Of a stretch of 64,000 nt of DNA, positions 24,793-35,816 are shown piece by piece. The first letter of the stretch is position 1. Each line of letters starts with the position of its first letter. Origin of the DNA: Clarkia xantiana subsp. parviflora. Its lineage: Eukaryota > Streptophyta > Magnoliopsida > Myrtales > Onagraceae. The notes beneath the pieces were generated by a model. It saw nothing but the letters and a program-made list of their open reading frames with translations. It was not told the DNA's origin and ran no database searches. The translations under genes were made by a program, and so were the position numbers. The DNA is taken from positions 5,558,166 through 5,622,165 of the forward strand of contig JAPTYO010000005.1 of the NCBI GenBank assembly GCA_036873135.1, given 5' to 3'.

Positions 24793-26305
24793 ATGTCCGG
24801 AGGCGGAGGAGCACTGAACGCGTACAGAGCGCTGCTGAGAGCCACTCGCACTTCTTTCGCCGGAGATACGGTGATGCTCTCTGGATCGGCCGCCGAGATC
24901 AGGAAGAAGTTCGAGGAAAACCGACACGTCACTTCCGAATCTGAAATCCAGACTCTCCTCGATGACGCACGCCAGGCTTCTCAGTTTATCTCTACTATGA
25001 TCGTCCAGGCCAAGCTCAATTCCCGCGGCGGCTACGGTAATTTCTCTCCGTCTCTCCGCTCTTATAAATTCTTCTATTCAATCGATTCCTCCAGTTTGCC
25101 GCTCTGTTCATTTGATTCATCTGCTAAGCTTACACTGTTCAGTATTCTTTGAAATGACTATTCGTTTCCTACTCATAAGAGCTGATCGTTCTTTGACTAT
25201 ATCTTCTTGTTGAAGAAGATGAAGATCATCGCTAAGTTGCTGCTCTATTATTATCATCCTTTATTCAGAATCTAAAAATCATTGTTATGAATGACTAAGT
25301 ATTGAAAGACTTGGGGGGCTTGTATATAAGTTTATCATGTTACCCAGTAGCTTTGTTAATATTTGTGCTTTAAAAATGAACTTGTAATTAGAGCAGATTA
25401 ACCAATTTAGTCTTTAGATGGATGAGGGGTGCAGTAGATATTGGGGATTACATTTTTTTTATGAATCTGAGAAATGTAAGAATTTCTTCAACAGCCTGGA
25501 TTGTTCATGAGAGTTGACTCAGAGCTATAATTGGTATATTTATAGATGTTGGTTCTGCAAGCTTCTCGAAACCATTTCATCTTGGTTTCTCGCTTCTTGG
25601 TTTAGTTTGATTAAGTGTCTGTCATACTATCAAGTTAATTCAACCTCCAAATCTTGCATTTCTACCTTATGCCATGCCACTTCTATGTTTTAAATTTAAT
25701 CTTCCATCATCATACCCCAATATCATTTTGACTCAATTCGGCTATTTAGATATGCTGGAAATATATAAGCAAGATTTTATAAAATAATTTAGTAAGTCGG
25801 CTTTGTGAGATGGAATTTGCACTGAAGTTTCCATAGTCCGTATGTTTCCGTTGCACTAGTTCCTTCACAACCTCTCTCTTAGCCTCTTTGCTGTAAGTTC
25901 CTTGCCTATCTCCTTGCATGAACACTAATTTTATCTGTATATGCAAGCATAATATTATTTGAACCTGTTGCACTGCATGTTTGTTACAGTAGAATAGAGT
26001 GGTGTGGGATTAGGAGTAAGATGGAATAGCAGAAAGATAGATATTGTTCTATGGAAATTATTGTTCTCTGTTGACATTTGCTTGAATTTGTATTGGTAGT
26101 TTAGTTAAATCTTACTGTAGTTGTGGTTTTCAATCCACTACCAGGTTTTATGCTGATAGAATGTTATGCTTGTCACTATATAGACTGAATGTGTACTTAT
26201 TTATGTTTAATTGACACTGCTGCAGAAGTTAAACCCGAAAAAGATCATGCCGGAGCAACTCTTGAACTTCCATCCGAAGAGATTCTTCTACACCAGAAAG
26301 CATGA
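24793..26305 (+). CDS. MZM1: LYR-motif mitochondrial protein, MZM1/LYRM7-like
   Basis: Two exons, 24793-25036 and 26226-26305, sum to 324 nt and 107 residues. The N terminus [13 protein letters not shown] carries the LYR-type motif (here AYR) followed by the conserved Phe (TSFAGD). The helical core IRKKFEENR and [19 protein letters not shown] matches the MZM1/LYRM7 family. These small matrix proteins help insert the Rieske Fe-S protein into complex III; the plant member is also linked to mitochondrial zinc. The C terminus [19 protein letters not shown] comes from exon 2. Frames that continue past the first donor, or that start in intron 1, are not real ends. A TATATATAG at about 24649 and an AATAAAA signal at 26541 are plausible gene boundaries. 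Confidence 0.88.
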
Positions 26306-27245
26306 CGATGTCGAGCATCTACTCTATTACCGAGACTTGAGGAAATCGCTCATTGGTTTCGGCTTTAAGTTAGGCCTTATGCTATTAGGCTAATTGGTTC
26401 TTGGTCTCTTTGTAAACTATCAATGGAGTTCTTTAATATGTCTTGTAGTTTTCTCTGTACTATCCTCCATAGTCTTTGTTATCAAGGCTCGAGTGAATTT
26501 TTTGGTTGCATAATTGATGTGCTTGGCTTTTTGAGTGCCTAATAAAACCACATTCTATATTTGGAGACAGGTATGAGTGTTTTATTCATGTGTAAATGTA
26601 GGGCTGACAAGGGATATAATCTCCTGCCCTACTCTTCATATCTCAGATCGTGTCTCATCGTTAAGATCTTGACATGTGTTTTGAGTGTAATTAATTTTGT
26701 GATTTTTTCTAAAACCCTATTGGGATCGGTTAACCCTAGAATGAAAATATTAAATCTAATGACATGTGTCAAAATCTTAACGACTAGTCAAGTAATTGGA
26801 TGTGAGTCCAGTAATGAGTCTTTCCTTGCTCTGAAAGTGAAAGTCGGGCATTCCGTAGTAGGGCTATCCAACGCTTCTGTGTTTGCAGTCTGTCATAGTA
26901 GGAAGAGTGGGACATGAGACTTGAATCCGACTGACAATTTGTGTGTTTACACGAATTCGTGTGATTGTGTCCTAAATAAGTTGTTTTTTAGTCGTATATC
27001 ATAACATAGTTCCGTAAATGTATTGTATCTGAGGTACTGTTTATACATATCATAACACATTTTCAAGTTTAGGTCATGTTGCAATTTGGTGTCTTAGATT
27101 TTGTTTTTAAAATTATTTTTCAAGTATGAGATTTGTTGATTTTCACTTTTTTCTCTTTAAAATTGCCAGAACAAAAATATATTTTGTAAGTAATAAAAAA
27201 AAAAAACCATGAGCAACAAATTTGATTTTTCGAAAAGTAGAAAAT

Positions 27246-27453
27246 TGTTACGAATATATGTTTTAGAGAATTAAATGGATGTTCAATATTTATGTATATA
27301 TCAACTTCCTTGTTTACACTTTCCTTGTATTAATTATTCTTGTTCTTCAAGAATGTGTAACACTATATAAAGGGCTCTTGTACATGAGAATAAGACATCC
27401 CAATTTACCCTCTTCATATCATCTTTCTCTTGTCTTTGGTATGTTTCATAACA
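27246..27453 (+). repeat. 5' LTR of the copia element
   Basis: 208 bp, begins TGTTACGAA and ends TTTCATAACA (TG...CA). Contains CTATATAAAG as a likely TATA box. Eleven mismatches to the 3' LTR counted by eye, about 5 percent. Confidence 0.95.
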
Positions 27454-28023
27454 CATTATCATCACGAAATTGCTCTATTTTTAGTTTACAATCACGTATA
27501 TTATCCATTTTCGTATATGCTCCATATTTGTTCATATATAGCTCACGTATATTCTCAATGTATATGCTCTAATATGTCCTAAGTTAATTTTACCCCTCTC
27601 TACGTTTGAGCCTCCACATATTCTCCATGTCTGTATATCCTCACACCTCATTTTCCTTTACGTATTTTTATTTTACTCCTTAAACACGTATGGTCCATCT
27701 CAGCTTATAACTTCACATGACATAGTTATGAAGATTATATTAACTTGTTTAGTTAATCGGAACATGTTTACGTAATTGTTTTATTAATGTTTACGTATAA
27801 ACTTGTTTCCATGAAAACCATATATGTAAACACACATACTCTTATGTTTTCATGTTTTCTTGTCTTCATGAAAACCATACATGTTTAATGTGTTATATCT
27901 AATTAATTCATAATCCACGCACCCTTACATGTTATCGTACTTATTACATCTCATCATCACAATTATAATTTTAATATAACGTTGTATGTTAACTTTTGTT
28001 TTAATTTTTTTTTTTAAAGAATC

Positions 28024-29299
28024 ATGTCGAATTTAGTTAAGCTCGAATTTGCTGCCCTCGAAATTACTGGAAAAAAATATTTGGCATCTCTTAATATAGT
28101 ATGCGTACTGGCGCAATCCGCAAGACATATATCCTCATGAACGGTCTTGGATTCAATTGATGATTGCGAAATATCCATATTCTTCATAAAGAAAATAAAT
28201 GAAGTAAAAAAATATTGAAATAAAGTGCTGAATAGTAAATAACTGAAATAAAATGCGGTATAATAAGTAACTGAAATAAACTTAAATAAAATGCAGTATA
28301 ATAAATAACTGAAATAAAGTGATTTGGGATGGGTGCTTGATGCTGAGATACACCTAGACGCGAGGTGTCTAGGCAATGCTATTAAAGAAAGACGGACAAG
28401 CATCGAGTCAAGACAAAGCGAAAACAATGATATTTCTCCGTCACCACTTGCATGAAGACTTAAAGGCGGAATACCTCACCGTCAAAGACCCTCTTGAATT
28501 ATGGAATCATATAAAAGAAATGTACGAGCACCAAAAAACAGTGATTCTCCCTAAAGCTCGTTATGATTGGATGCACTTACGGTTCCAAGATTTTAAAACC
28601 GTAAGTGAATACAATTCCGCAATTTTCAAAATAAGTTCTCCATTAAAATTATGCGGAGAAAAGGTAACTGATGAGGACTTACTGGAAAAAACCTTTTCAA
28701 CTTTTCATGCCTCTAATGTGTTGTTACAACAACGATATCGAGAAAAAGGTTTTAAGAAATATTCTGAATTGATTTCATGCCTCCTTGTGGCTGAGCAAAA
28801 TAACGAGCTTTTGATGAAAAATCATGTGGCCTGCCCAAGTGGATCCGCTGCACTCCCAGAAGCGAATGCAGCAATAACTCGTAATAATAATTCGTCCGGA
28901 GGCCAAAATTATCTTGGTCCAAATCGTGGTAGAAGTCGTGATCGTGGACGTGGGCGTGGGCGTGGCGGGGGAGGAAATAATTACCGCAACAACAATATGC
29001 AGGAATACAAGGAGGATTCCAGAAGCAATCCTTCTAGAGGCAGTGGCAATGCATGTCACCGATGCGGTTTGAAAAATCACTGGGCACGTATCTGTCGTAC
29101 ACCTAAGCACTTTGTTACTCTCTATCAAAATTTCAAGAAAGGAATCAATGCTGAAGCAAATTTAACCATTCCCAATGGTGAAGTCAATAAATGTGCAAGT
29201 GCTGAAGCAAATCTCATCTACAACAATGATGCTGATATTTACAATGGTCTTGATACTATTATCAATTTAGATGTTGCAGATTTTATTGAGGAAAAATAA
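28024..29299 (+). pseudogene. copia gag, disrupted
   Basis: Starts MSNLVKLEFAALEITG at 28024. It is then interrupted by about 250 bp of inverted pol-side sequence (28075-28321), resumes with WVLDAEIHLDA, and after a frameshift near 28375 runs open to 29299. The open part holds the UBN2-type Gag core (ELWNHIKEMYEHQKT and TFSTFHASNVLLQQRY), an Arg/Gly-rich stretch, and a CCHC zinc knuckle C-x2-C-x4-H-x4-C at about 29054-29095. The gag function (particle and RNA binding) is lost. Confidence 0.9.
28075..28321 (-). repeat. Inverted copy of the copia gag-pol spacer inside gag
   Basis: Reverse complement of about 29546-29797: the run of TTATTTCAGTTATTTATTA repeats plus the start of the protease frame (MKNMDISQSSIESKTVHED). 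It is inserted into the gag frame after codon 20 or so. The left junction shares AAAATATTTG between the gag sequence and the inverted segment, a microhomology junction. Confidence 0.9.
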
Positions 29300-29679
29300 A
29301 ATATATGAGAATGCTATCTCTTTGTAATAGAATAAAGGGTCAAGAAATATCATAATAAATTCTGATCCAATGAATGAATAAAGGGTCATAAATATCCTAT
29401 TTATTTTCCTCATGTACTGCACATCATTATAAAGACCTATATTATGAATAAAACGATCCAGAAGATCGAGAATTTTATTTATGCATTTACTTATTATTTA
29501 TTATATCGCATTTTTATTACAATTATTTATTTATTTATTTTACCGCACTTTATTTCAGTTATTTATTATACTGCATTTTATTTAAGTTTATTTCAGTTAT
29601 TTATTATACCGCATTTTATTTCAGTTATTTACTATTCAGCACTTTATTTTAGTATTTATTTACTTCATTTATTTTCTTT

Positions 29680-32600
29680 ATGAAGAATATGGATATTTCG
29701 CAATCATCAATTGAATCCAAGACCGTTCACGAGGATATATGTCTTGCGGATTGCGCTAGTACGCATACTATATTAAGAGTTGTCAAATATTTTTCTCACC
29801 TAAAGATGATAAATGGTGATATTACTACTATATCATGTAGTACAATTTTGATCGAAGGTTGTGGAAAAGCCAACTTGTTAATAGCCGGAGGGACAAATTT
29901 GGAAATAAATGATGCACTTTATTGCAGAAAGTCTCAAAGAAATTTACTGAGTTTTAAAGATATCCGCCAAAATGGCTATCATATTGAGACTATGAATGAT
30001 GGAAAGAATGAATATCTATATATTACTACAATTAAGTCGAGTAATAAATGTATCTGGAGAAATTACCTGCTTTTTCCTCTATTTTATATTACACTACTAT
30101 AAGTGTAATTGAAACACATAGTACGGTAAACCAGAAGTTTACCAATACAAATGAATTTATAATTTGGCATGACCGGTTAGGCCATCCGGGTTCATATATG
30201 ATGCGAAAGATAATAGAAAATTCTCATGGGCACCCATTGAAGAACACTGCAATTTAAAGAGTTCTCTTGTGCTGCTTGTTCTCAAGGCAAATTAATTACA
30301 AGGCCTTCACTTGCTAAAATTGGGTTTGAGTCCCCTATATTTTTGGAAAGATTACAAGGGGATATATGTGGGCCTATTCACCCTTCATGTGGACCATTCA
30401 GATATTTTATGGTCATGATAGATGCATCAACAAGATGATCCCATGTGTGCTTATTATCTACCAGAAATTTAGCATTTGCAAGATTGCTTGCTCAGATAAT
30501 TAAATTGAGAGCACAATTCCCAGACTTTACAATTAATAAGATTCGTCTGGATAATGCTGGTGAATTTACATCACGGGCCTTTAATGATTATTGTATGGCA
30601 ACTGGAATAGCTGTTGAATAACCAGTCGCGCATGTTCATACACAAAATGGTCTAGCACAATCATTAATAAAGCGCCTCCAATTAATAACTAGACCATTAT
30701 TGATGAGAACAAAACTCCCTGTATCATCATGGGGGCATGCGATTATGCACGCAGCAGCACTTTTGCGCATCAGGCCAACTGGTTATCATAAATTCTCCCC
30801 GTTACAATTGGCTTTTGGTCAGGAGCCAAATATTTCCCATCTAAGAATTTTTGGTTGTGCGGTATATATTCCAATTGCTCCACTACAACGCACGAAGATG
30901 GGACCACAACGAAGGGTGGGAATATATGTTGGATATGAGTCCCCCTTCAATAATAAAGTATCTTGAACTAATGACTGGAGACTTATTCACAGCAAGATTT
31001 GCTGATTGTCACTTCAATGAGTCAGATTTTCCAGCATTAGGGGGAGAAAATAAGGAGCTGATAAAAGAGATTGATTGGAATACATTGACATTATCTTATT
31101 TAGATCCTCGCACAAATCAATGTGAATATGAATTGCAAAAGATAATTCATTTACAAAACATTGCCAATCAACTGCCAGATGCATTTACTGACCCCAAACG
31201 AGTTACTAAATCTCATATACCAGCTGAAAATGCTCCGATTAGAATTGATGTCCCAGTAGGGCAATCTTTAAGTGCAAAAGAAAGCCCCGCCAAAAGCGAG
31301 GGAGACCAATTGGTTCCAAGGATAAAAATCCTAAAAAAAGAAAAGGAGCAACAACTGAAAATGGCAGTATTATGGAGGTAACTGCCTCAGAAGAAGAAAA
31401 TGACATAACAAACGAAAAAACCTTTGAGAAAGTTCAGGTACCTGATGATAATGTTGATAATGATGAGATCTCAGTAAGATATGTCCATTCTGGAAAAAGA
31501 TGGAACCGAAAATATACAGTTGTCGACAACGTCTTTGCATATAATGTTGCTTGTGAAATTCTAAGACAAGACGAGGATCTGGAACCAAAATCTGTTGAAG
31601 AATGCAAACAGAGAGATGATTGGCCAAAATGGAAAAATGCAATTTAAGCTGAATTAACTTCACTAAACAAGCGTGAAGTATTTGGACCTATAGTCCAGAC
31701 GCCTGAAGGAATTAAGCCAGTCGGGTACAAATGGGTTTCTGTGCGAAAAAGAAACGAGAATAATGAAATCGTCAGATATAAAGCAAGATTGGTTGCACAA
31801 GGATTTCCGCAGAGGCCCGGCGTTGATTATATGGAGACTTATTCTCCAGTGGTGGATGCAATTACCTTCAGATATCTTATAAGTTTGGCAGTAACTGAAA
31901 AGCTTGATTTGCGTCTAATGGATGTTGTTACAGCCTATTTATATGGCTCATTATATAGTGAAATCTACATGAAAATCCCTAGGATTTAAGATGCCTGAAG
32001 TATGCAAAAATTCCCGGGAAAGCTGCTCAATCAAATTAAATAAATCGTTGTAAGGGCTAAAGCAATCTAGACGAATGTGGTATAATCGTCTTAGTGAATA
32101 TTTGCTAAAAGAGGGGTAAAAGAATGATCAAATATGTCCATGTGTCTTCATAAAGCGATCTGGTCCAAAGTTCGTAATTATTGCTGTGTATGTTGATGAT
32201 TTAAATATTATTGGAACTCCTGAAGAGCTTCAAGACACAGTAAATTGCTTGACAAAAGAATTTGAAATGAAAGACCTTGGAAAAACAAAGTTTTGTCTTG
32301 GCTTACAAATTGAGCACTTGAAAGATGGAATTTTCCTCCATCAATCGTATTACATAGATAAGGTGTTAAAGTGATTCTACATGGATAAAGCACATCCATT
32401 GAGTAACCTGATGGTTGTAAGGTCGCTAAATGTTGATGAATATATTTTCCGCCCTCGTGAGATTAATGAAGAACCCCTTGGTCCTGAAGTACCTTATCTT
32501 AGTGTTGTGGGAGCACTATTGTATCTTGCAAATTACACGAGGCCCGATATCTCATCTGCTATAAGATTATTAGCAAGATTTAGCTCTTCCCCAACACAAA

Positions 32601-33190
32601 GACACTGGAATGGAGTTAAGCGGATATTCCGATATCTTCGAGGAACGAATGACATGGGCTTATTCTATCAAAATAATTCAATATCTGGATTAATTGGTTT
32701 TGCAGATGCTGGGTATTTATCTTATCCACACAAGGGCCGATCTCAAACAGGTTATTTATTCATATGTGGCGGTACAGCTATATCATGGCGGTTAAAGAAG
32801 CAATCATTAGCAGCTGCATCCTCAAATCACGCAGAGATAATCGCATTGCATGAGGCAAGCCGGGAGTGTGTCTGTTTAAGATCGATGACGCACCATATCC
32901 AGAATATGTGCAACTTACCTTTAGATGAAAAAGTACCTACTATATTGTATGATGATAATGCAACATGTATTGCTTAGATGAAGGAAGGCTACATCAAAGG
33001 AGACAGGACAAAGCACATTTCCCCTAAACTATTCTTCACCCATGATCTTGAGAAGAAATGCGACATCAACATTCAACAAGTCCGTTCCAGTGATAATCTA
33101 GCAGATTTATTCACGAAGGCTTTACCAACTGCGACATTCGAGAGACTGGTGAACAAAATTGGATTGTGTCGACTAAAAGAGATTATGTGA
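29680..33190 (+). pseudogene. copia pol (protease, integrase, RT, RNase H), disrupted
   Basis: Protease region near 29720-29800 (ICLADCASTHTIL). The GAG-pre-integrase motif WHDRLGHPG is near 30165. The integrase shows GDICGP and RLDNAGE but has Gln instead of the catalytic Glu (codon 30658-30660). In-frame stops occur at 30436 and 30619. The RT has YKARLVAQGF and YVDD (32189-32200), with a heavily mutated gap at 31990-32180. RNase H follows with FADAGYLSYP and NHAEIIALHEASREC, ending ADLFTKALPTATFERL at 33190. A TAG at 32977 also interrupts it. The element cannot supply its own enzymes. Confidence 0.93.
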
Positions 33191-33401
33191 TCATGGGGAG
33201 AATCTACAAGCGATGCACTCTTTTTCCCTTAGCCAATGTTTTGTCCCATCGGGTTTTCCTGGTAAGGTTTTTAACGAGACAGCTTACAAAAGGGATCAAT
33301 AATTGTGTACTCTTTTTCCTTCACTAGATTTTTATCCCACTGGGTTTTTTCTAGTAAGGTTTTAACGAGACACAATTCCCTTATGAACATCCAAGGGGGA
33401 G

Positions 33402-33609
33402 TGTTATGAATATATGTTTTAGAGAATTAAATGGATGTTCAATATTTATGTATATATCAACTTACTTGTTTACACTTTCCTTGTATTAATTATTCCTGTA
33501 CTTCAAGAATGTGTAACCCTATATAAATGGCTCTTGTACATGAGAATAAGACATCACAATTTAATCTCTTCAAATCATCTTTCTCTTGTCTATGGTATGT
33601 TTCATAACA
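33402..33609 (+). repeat. 3' LTR of the copia element
   Basis: 208 bp, begins TGTTATGAA after the polypurine tract and ends TTTCATAACA, followed by the AAAAT target duplication. Same length as the 5' LTR. Confidence 0.95.
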
Positions 33610-33880
33610 AAAATAATATTTTTTGTTGCTTAAAAATATCAATTTTACCAAAATTAGATAGAAAAATGAAAAACAACAAATTTAATATTTTTGTAAAGAA
33701 AACAAAATAAAAAACGGAGATATCATATTCGACTCGGATTTATGTGTTGCCGGAGAGAGGTAGACATAAGATATTCTTTGATCTGGTGCGCTCCAAGTGC
33801 TGATTTGATATAAATATTGGCTCAAATCATCTATCTCGCACTCCGAACAGTGAGAGATAGACTGAACATTTATTTGGTTG

Positions 33881-34552
33881 TAGGGGTGAGCAAATATCCC
33901 GAGAGGCTCAAAATCCCGCCCGTCCCGCCCTGGCCCGTCCCAGAAAGCCCGTCCCAAAAATGTGCCCAAGCCCTAATGGGCGGGACTTTTATTTTCAACT
34001 AGGGCTAGGGCTAGGGCTAGGGTTTTTTTACGAAGTCCCAAAAAACCCGTCCCGTCCCTTTTTGCTAACTAATCAGCTATAAACTATAGTTAGTTAAGTT
34101 AACCGTTGAATTTCCATTTGATCTGGGATTTGCATTTATAACTTGTTATGTCAGAATTGTTAGTGACTTTGTGTTAGAGTCTTGGTAAAACTTAGTTTTG
34201 GAGTCTTTGGTGAACTATTTTGGAGAACCAAGTTATGGGTTGAACTTGGTGTTCTTACAAGTGACAAAATGTTTGAGTGATTTTGGTGTTTTATGGTGAA
34301 CTTTGTGGTATCTGTTGAACTTTGTTGTTGTTCTGTGTTTGGTTATGGTTTAAGTAAATTGAGTATGATTTTTTTTTTTTAACTTGGATGGGAATTTGGG
34401 TTTGTCCCATTTGTCCCTAGTCCCTGTAGTCCCGTGACGGGCGGGCCTTTTCCTACTAGCTAGGGCTCGGGACAGCCATTAAGTGGCCCTAGTTTTAGGG
34501 CTTGGGCCATTTTATAGAAAAAGCCCGCCCATCCGTCCCATGCTCAGCCCTA
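33881..34552. mobile_element. hAT-type MITE, 672 bp, copy A
   Basis: Perfect 8 bp duplication TTTGGTTG (33873-33880 and 34553-34560). The ends read TAGGGGTGAGCA and, reversed, TAGGGCTGAGCA. Subterminal GC-rich CCCGTCCC-type repeats surround a short AT-rich core. No coding capacity. Same family and same length as copy B, in the opposite orientation. Confidence 0.9.
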
Positions 34553-34659
34553 TTTGGTTGGGTTCACCAGCTTAGCATATCGCCTCTCTCAACCAAGACA
34601 AAGTCTTGTTAAGACAAAAGTTCAACTCCGGTCAAATCTTCACACTCTATAAAACCATT

Positions 34660-35331
34660 TAGGGCTGAGCATGGGACAGATGGGCGGGCTTTTTCTAAAA
34701 AATGACCCAAGCCCTAAGACTAGGGTCACTTAATGGTTGTCCCGAGCCCTAGCTAGTAGGAAAAGGCCCGCCCGTCACGGGACTACGGGGACTAGGGACA
34801 AATGGGACAAACACAAATTCACATCCAAGTTCAAAAAAAAAAAAAAATCATACTCAATTTAATTAAACCATAACCAAACATAGAACAACAACAAAGTTCA
34901 GCACATACCACAAAGTTCACCATAAAATACCAAAATCACTCAGAACACCAAGTTCAACACATAACTTGGTTCTACAAAATAGTTCACCAATGACTCCAAA
35001 ACTAAGTTTTACCAAGACTCTAACACAAAGTCACCAACAATTCTGACATAACAAGTTATAAATACAAATCTCAGATCAAATGGAACTTCAACCCGAGCCA
35101 TCACTAAAGTTAACTTAACTAACTATAGTTTATAGCTGATTAGTTAGCAAAAAGGGACGGGACGGGTCTTTTGGGACTTCGTAAAAAATCCCTAGCCCTA
35201 GCCCTATCCCTAGTTGAGAAGAAAAGTCCCGCCCATTAGGGCTTGGGTACATTTTTAGGACGGACTTTTTGGGACGGGCTAGGGCGGGACGGGCGGGATT
35301 TTGAGCCTCTCAGGATATTTGCTCACCCCTA
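34660..35331. mobile_element. hAT-type MITE, 672 bp, copy B (inverted relative to A)
   Basis: Perfect 8 bp duplication AAACCATT (34652-34659 and 35332-35339), different from that of copy A, so this is a separate insertion. The ends are TAGGGCTGAGCA on the left and CTCACCCCTA on the right. It aligns to copy A as an inverted copy over its full length with modest divergence. Only 107 bp of target sequence and duplications separate the two. Confidence 0.9.
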
Positions 35332-35816
35332 AAACCATTTATGAAACAAGGGTTTTTCATTTGAAGAACATGTTTGTTGGTGGCAGGCTGGGACTTGGGA
35401 GCCAGACATGCTATTGCAATCTATATATATATTGCTTTCCACAATTTTAAGATTAAAAAAGAAATATACCACTTTCCACTTTTTTTTTAATTTTAGACTT
35501 CTTAGATGCAAAAATATATCTTTTTATTCCATCAATTTAGAAGAAAAAAAAGTTAAATTAACAAATTTGATACTTCCAACATATCACAACGCAACCTATA
35601 CTCTGATTGTGTTTAGGTTCTTAAAACTAACTAACTAGATCTTACAGTGACTGACATTGTTGCTCACAAACATCAAAGAGAATACAAAATTTGCTGGAAC
35701 CTACTGAAACCAACCACTCTTAACTATATAGAAGCCATCTATCTGTGATCCACATTTTGATCATAATATTAAGTTGCTTCAACTGCCATTAACCCATTAG
35801 AAAGAGCAAGTAGGCC

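Larger units (their letters stand above)
27246..33609 (+). mobile_element. Ty1/copia LTR retrotransposon, degenerate
   Basis: Complete LTR element with a perfect 5 bp target duplication AAAAT (27241-27245 and 33610-33614), two 208 bp LTRs and the order gag, protease, integrase, RT, RNase H. The polypurine tract CCAAGGGGGAG lies just before the 3' LTR. The sequence after the 5' LTR starts CATTATCATCACG, not the usual tRNA-Met complement. The sequence type resembles the Retrofit/Ale lineage (inference). Several stops, frameshifts and an internal inverted duplication make it non-autonomous. Confidence 0.95.

Noticed and set aside
26561..26917. 118-codon plus-strand frame downstream of the LYR gene
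   Set aside because: No recognisable domain, composition like intergenic sequence, and it starts past the likely poly(A) signal.
28014..28427. 137-codon minus-strand open frame ending in copia-like residues
   Set aside because: It is the inverted duplicate of the copia protease start read in its own direction, plus antisense gag. Not an independent gene.
28775..29128. 117-codon minus-strand open frame
   Set aside because: Antisense of the copia gag zinc-knuckle region; no motif of its own.
34003..34022. Short AGGGCT repeats as possible interstitial telomere sequence
   Set aside because: The unit is not the plant telomere repeat TTTAGGG, and the run lies inside a hAT element that is rich in such motifs.
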